This document shows positions 17,326 to 19,553 of a stretch of DNA of 19,553 nt, piece after piece (position 1 is the stretch's first letter; every line of letters begins with the position of its first letter). The position numbers were made by a program, and so were the translations under genes. A model generated the notes under the pieces. That model saw only the letters and a program-made list of their open reading frames with translations. It ran no database searches and had not been told where the DNA came from. Location of the stretch: contig RECT01000241.1 in the NCBI GenBank assembly GCA_007693875.1, positions 1 to 19,553 on the forward strand, in the 5' to 3' direction. The DNA comes from Spirulina sp. DLM2.Bin59 (lineage in GTDB: Bacteria > Cyanobacteriota > Cyanobacteriia > Cyanobacteriales > Spirulinaceae).

Positions 17326-17351
17326 CCGTAGGGTGGGCATTGCCCACCCAC
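17326..17351. repeat. Palindromic dispersed repeat (GGGTGGGCA/TGCCCACCC) after tldD
   Basis: Arms GGGTGGGCA (17331-17339) and TGCCCACCC (17341-17349) are separated by one base, preceded by CCCCGTA. This core recurs widely between cyanobacterial genes. It begins a few bases after the tldD stop and ends just before the truncated toxin reading frame. Confidence 0.65.
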
Positions 17352-17358
17352 CGTTTAG

Positions 17359-17487
17359 GATCAACTTGAAGCTCTAGGTGGTAGCCGTAATGGTCAATAC
17401 AGTATCCGCATTAATGGTCAATATCGCATTTGCTTTGTCTGGACTAATCAGGGGCCTGAACAAGTTGAAATCGTCGATTATCACTAA
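17359..17487 (+). pseudogene. higB: C-terminal stump of a HigB-type (RelE superfamily) toxin
   Basis: Between an in-frame TAG (17356-17358) and TAA (17485-17487) the frame reads DQLEALGGSRNGQYSIRING, then QYRICFVWTNQGPEQVEIVD and YH. This is the characteristic C-terminal half of HigB mRNA-cleaving toxins, including the conserved GQYSIRI..QYRICFVW and VEIVDYH. Intact HigB proteins are about 90 residues; here only about 42 remain, with no start codon in that frame. The N-terminal half is absent upstream, where a palindromic repeat and the tldD stop lie instead. It ends 22 bases before the antitoxin gene, the normal higBA order. It should not make an active toxin. Confidence 0.85.
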
Positions 17488-17509
17488 TAGCATTCACCAA
17501 GTAATTCCT

Positions 17510-17818
17510 ATGGTTCGCATTCCCACTCATCGTCCCCCCACTCATCCTGGCGAAATGCTCCTAGAGGAGTTTCTGACTCCCCTAAACTTGACACAAAAAG
17601 ACTTAGCCAATGCTATTCTTGTCCCTTATCAAAGAGTTAATGAAATTATTAATCAGCGACGAGGAGTCACCCCAAGCACTGCTTTACGTTTGGCTAAATT
17701 CTTTGATATATCACCAGATTTTTGGCTCAATCTTCAACTACGTTGGGATTTATATCATGCCCAACAGGAAGAACAGCAAATTTTGAGCCAAATTGCTTCT
17801 GGTCGCAAAAGGTTGTAG
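17510..17818 (+). CDS. higA: HigA-type antitoxin (HTH, XRE family), orphaned
   Basis: The 102-residue product from the ATG at 17510 begins MVRIPTHRPPTHPGEMLLEE, the HPGE signature of HigA antidote proteins. A helix-turn-helix domain follows (about 27-80: LTQKDLANAILVPYQRVNEI, RRGVTPSTALRLAKFF, SPDFWLNLQLRWDL). Such proteins bind and silence HigB and repress their own promoter. The frame can be extended to a GTG at 17378, but that stretch overlaps the toxin stump in another frame and is not HigA-like. The partner toxin is reduced to a C-terminal fragment, so this antitoxin is either drifting, acting as a solitary repressor, or protecting against related toxins elsewhere. Base composition is more AT-rich than in the flanking tld genes, in keeping with acquisition. 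Confidence 0.92.
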   Translation: MVRIPTHRPPTHPGEMLLEEFLTPLNLTQKDLANAILVPYQRVNEIINQRRGVTPSTALRLAKFFDISPDFWLNLQLRWDLYHAQQEEQQILSQIASGRKRL

Positions 17819-18035
17819 AGATGAGCGGGAGCCTATAGCAATTTCTGAAGCATTGGGTACAAAGATGCCCCTCAATCCCCATTTAAAAGGGGGATGTAAA
17901 GTTTTCATGAGTCACGAAAACGCTATATTCCAAGCAAACATCTCAACGTAAGAACTCCGCCACGTTGCCCCCTGGCAACCCACAGCTCAGCAAATTTTCG
18001 CCTGTTTAACCCTCACTTAATCTAACCCTAAAACC
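17819..18035. other. Leader region of tldE with repeat fragments
   Basis: These 217 bases hold GCCTATAGCAATTTCT (17831-17846), nearly repeated at 19420-19435; a CCCCATTTAAAAGGGGG unit (about 17878-17894); and a 21-base near-palindrome with arms GTTTTC and GAAAAC around TGAGTCA (17901-17921). No gene is seen. The tldE promoter should lie here, but I cannot pick out its boxes. Confidence 0.45.
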
Positions 18036-19376
18036 ATGGTACAAACTCAAGCCCTCGCCCAATACACCCAAGATATTGCCCAAAAACTGGGGATTCATAA
18101 ATATGATGTCTACGGAGCCAACACCGATGGCATTAGCGTTCAAGTGGATCAAGGCGAACCCAAACAGGTGAAAGCCTCCAACCGCTCCAGCGTTATTGTT
18201 CGCGTTTGGAATGATCAAGGCACAATGGGCGTAACCAGCACCACCAACGTTGATCCCGTCGGGATTGAATTGGCCCTGAAAACCGCCCAAGAAGCCAGCA
18301 CCTTTGGCGTCAAAGACCATATCCCCGACTTCAGCCCCGAAGCCACCGCCGCCCTTCCCGCTGTCAGCACCCAAAAAGCCGAACCCGCCCCCGTCACCGA
18401 CTTGATCACCGCCCTCGTTGATGCGGAAAAACAACTGCTAGCGGCCCATCCTGCCATCCATAGCGTCCCCTATAACGGCCTGTCTCAACAGGAAATTGAG
18501 CGGTTTTATCTCAACAGTAGCGGGGCGGTGCGCTCCGAAGAACGCACCTATGCCTCGGTTTATCTCTATAGCAAAACCGAACAGGAAGGGAAAAAACCCC
18601 GCAGTGCTGGGAGTTTTCGCATGAGTCCTGGGTTGGGAAGTTTGGCGATCGCCGACTGCATCGAAGAAACCCGCGAAAAAACCATCAGCCATCTTAATTA
18701 TCAAAAAATCCCCTCGGGGAAATACCGCGTCGTTTTCTCTGGGGAAGCCTTCCTGAGCCTCTTGGGGGCATTCTCCAACCTATTCAATGCCCAAAGTGTT
18801 TTGGATAACCAAAGTTTATCCACCCCGGAATCTATCGGCCAAACCATCGCCTCCCCCCTCCTTTCCTTGGTCGATGATGCCCTCCATCCTGAAAATGTTG
18901 GTGCGGAAACCTTTGATGGCGAAGGCACACCTACCCGGGCCGTTCCCCTGATTACCGATGGGGTATTAACCAGCTTTATCCACAGTGCCGGCACTGCCAA
19001 ACGGATGAACACCCAACCCACGGGCCACGCCAATATTGGCGCAAAAGTCAGCGTCAGCCCCCACTTTTACCACGTCCTCGCGGGGAAAACCGCCGATCCC
19101 CAATACGACTTGGCCACGGCGGAAAATGTCTTACTCATTGATGATCTCAGCGCCCTCCATGCGGGGGTGAGTGCGTTGCAAGGTTCCTTTTCTCTGCCCT
19201 TTGATGGTTGGTTAGTGAACAAAGGGGAAAAAGTGAGCGTCGATGCCGCAACGATCGCCGGGGATTTCCGGGAACTCCTCAAGGCGATCGTCTATGTGGA
19301 ACCCACCCTCGAACTGACCCCCGGCGGTGTTAGCCCCCGCGTTTGGGTGGATAACGTTTCGGTGACGGGGGAATAA
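18036..19376 (+). CDS. pmbA: Metalloprotease-associated subunit TldE (PmbA)
   Basis: The 446-residue protein (450 in E. coli) is the partner of TldD in the heterodimeric peptide-degrading protease. As expected for TldE it has no HExxxH motif; it shapes the substrate channel and contributes no zinc site. Family segments are YDVYGANTDGISVQVDQGEP (23-42), VIVRVWNDQGTMGVTSTTN, then YRVVFSGEAFLSLLGAFS in the middle, and AETFDGEGTPTRAVPLITDG and TAKRMNTQPTGHANIG later. The C-terminus, GDFRELLKAIVYVEPT through PRVWVDNVSVTGE, matches the usual end of the family. The start ATG fits the family length; no strong ribosome-binding site is visible. In many genomes tldD and tldE are adjacent or unlinked; here they lie in the same direction but are separated by 714 bases of repeats and a decayed toxin-antitoxin module. 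Confidence 0.95.
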   Translation: MVQTQALAQYTQDIAQKLGIHKYDVYGANTDGISVQVDQGEPKQVKASNRSSVIVRVWNDQGTMGVTSTTNVDPVGIELALKTAQEASTFGVKDHIPDFSPEATAALPAVSTQKAEPAPVTDLITALVDAEKQLLAAHPAIHSVPYNGLSQQEIERFYLNSSGAVRSEERTYASVYLYSKTEQEGKKPRSAGSFRMSPGLGSLAIADCIEETREKTISHLNYQKIPSGKYRVVFSGEAFLSLLGAFSNLFNAQSVLDNQSLSTPESIGQTIASPLLSLVDDALHPENVGAETFDGEGTPTRAVPLITDGVLTSFIHSAGTAKRMNTQPTGHANIGAKVSVSPHFYHVLAGKTADPQYDLATAENVLLIDDLSALHAGVSALQGSFSLPFDGWLVNKGEKVSVDAATIAGDFRELLKAIVYVEPTLELTPGGVSPRVWVDNVSVTGE

Positions 19377-19509
19377 ATACCCGTTGGCTAAAATGTGGTG
19401 GGGGGGCGATCGCGCCTATGCCTATAGCAGTTTCTCCGCCACCACTAAAACCAACAAACGGCTAGCGATGCAGGTTAGCAGCGAAGTTAGCTGATTGCCC
19501 CTTCAATGA

Positions 19510-19538
19510 CCCCCACCTGGCATCCGCCGAGGTGGGGG
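19510..19538 (+). terminator. Strong hairpin downstream of tldE
   Basis: Perfect 9-bp arms CCCCCACCT (19510-19518) and AGGTGGGGG (19530-19538) enclose an 11-base loop that can add a GGC/GCC pairing. No T-run follows, so it is not a classic intrinsic terminator; it could be an RNA 3' end structure or part of an element running past the window. Between 19377 and 19509 I see no credible gene. Confidence 0.45.
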
Positions 19539-19553
19539 AGTGACCGGAGATAA

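Noticed and set aside
17378..17509. GTG-started N-terminal extension of the HigA frame
   Set aside because: It overlaps the HigB stump in another frame; HigA homologues begin near MVRIPTHRPPTHPGE.
19393..19494. 33-residue open frame starting MWWGGDRAYAYSS
   Set aside because: Short, overlaps a HIP1 site and a dispersed repeat, and has no ribosome-binding site or recognisable features.

Overview
This window is cyanobacterial chromosome. At least 25 copies of the HIP1 octamer GCGATCGC are scattered through genes on both strands. There is a psbU gene for a photosystem II lumenal subunit, a CYP110-like cytochrome P450, and several families of short palindromic repeats of the kind common in cyanobacterial genomes. 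I cannot name the species. Most genes are core or housekeeping. I saw no prophage, CRISPR array, tRNA, rRNA or intact insertion sequence.

Layout. 1-893 (-) is the N-terminal two thirds of a cytochrome P450, cut by the window edge. 955-2844 (-) is a large single-pass membrane protein with a helical repeat region. Divergent from it, sucC and sucD (2978-5061, +) overlap by one base. Their CoA-ligase and catalytic motifs are strikingly eroded although both frames are open. They converge on a minus-strand pair (8191-5091): a BMP-family lipoprotein and a Cache/HAMP histidine kinase, with no transporter or response regulator beside them. A 315-base gap holds an inverted-repeat element. Then come a GT9 glycosyltransferase (8507-9634, -) and, divergent from it, rsmB (9786-11123, +), a membrane-anchored alpha/beta hydrolase (11253-12077, +), a small zinc-ribbon membrane protein (12164-12439, +) and leuS (12551-15109, +).

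A repeat cluster (15118-15286) separates leuS from the convergent psbU (15285-15668, -). The last block, all on the plus strand, is tldD (15834-17321) and tldE/pmbA (18036-19376), the two halves of one heterodimeric metalloprotease. They are separated by 714 bases holding a palindromic repeat, the C-terminal stump of a HigB-type toxin, an intact HigA-type antitoxin and further repeats. The final 177 bases hold a hairpin and no credible gene.

Functional links: sucC with sucD (one complex, possibly no longer a normal ligase); the BMP lipoprotein with the kinase (a likely ligand-sensing pair); tldD with tldE (one protease); higB remnant with higA (a decayed toxin-antitoxin module). The strongest leads for something undescribed are the eroded SucCD pair and the BMP-kinase pair. 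Neither is proven novel from sequence alone.
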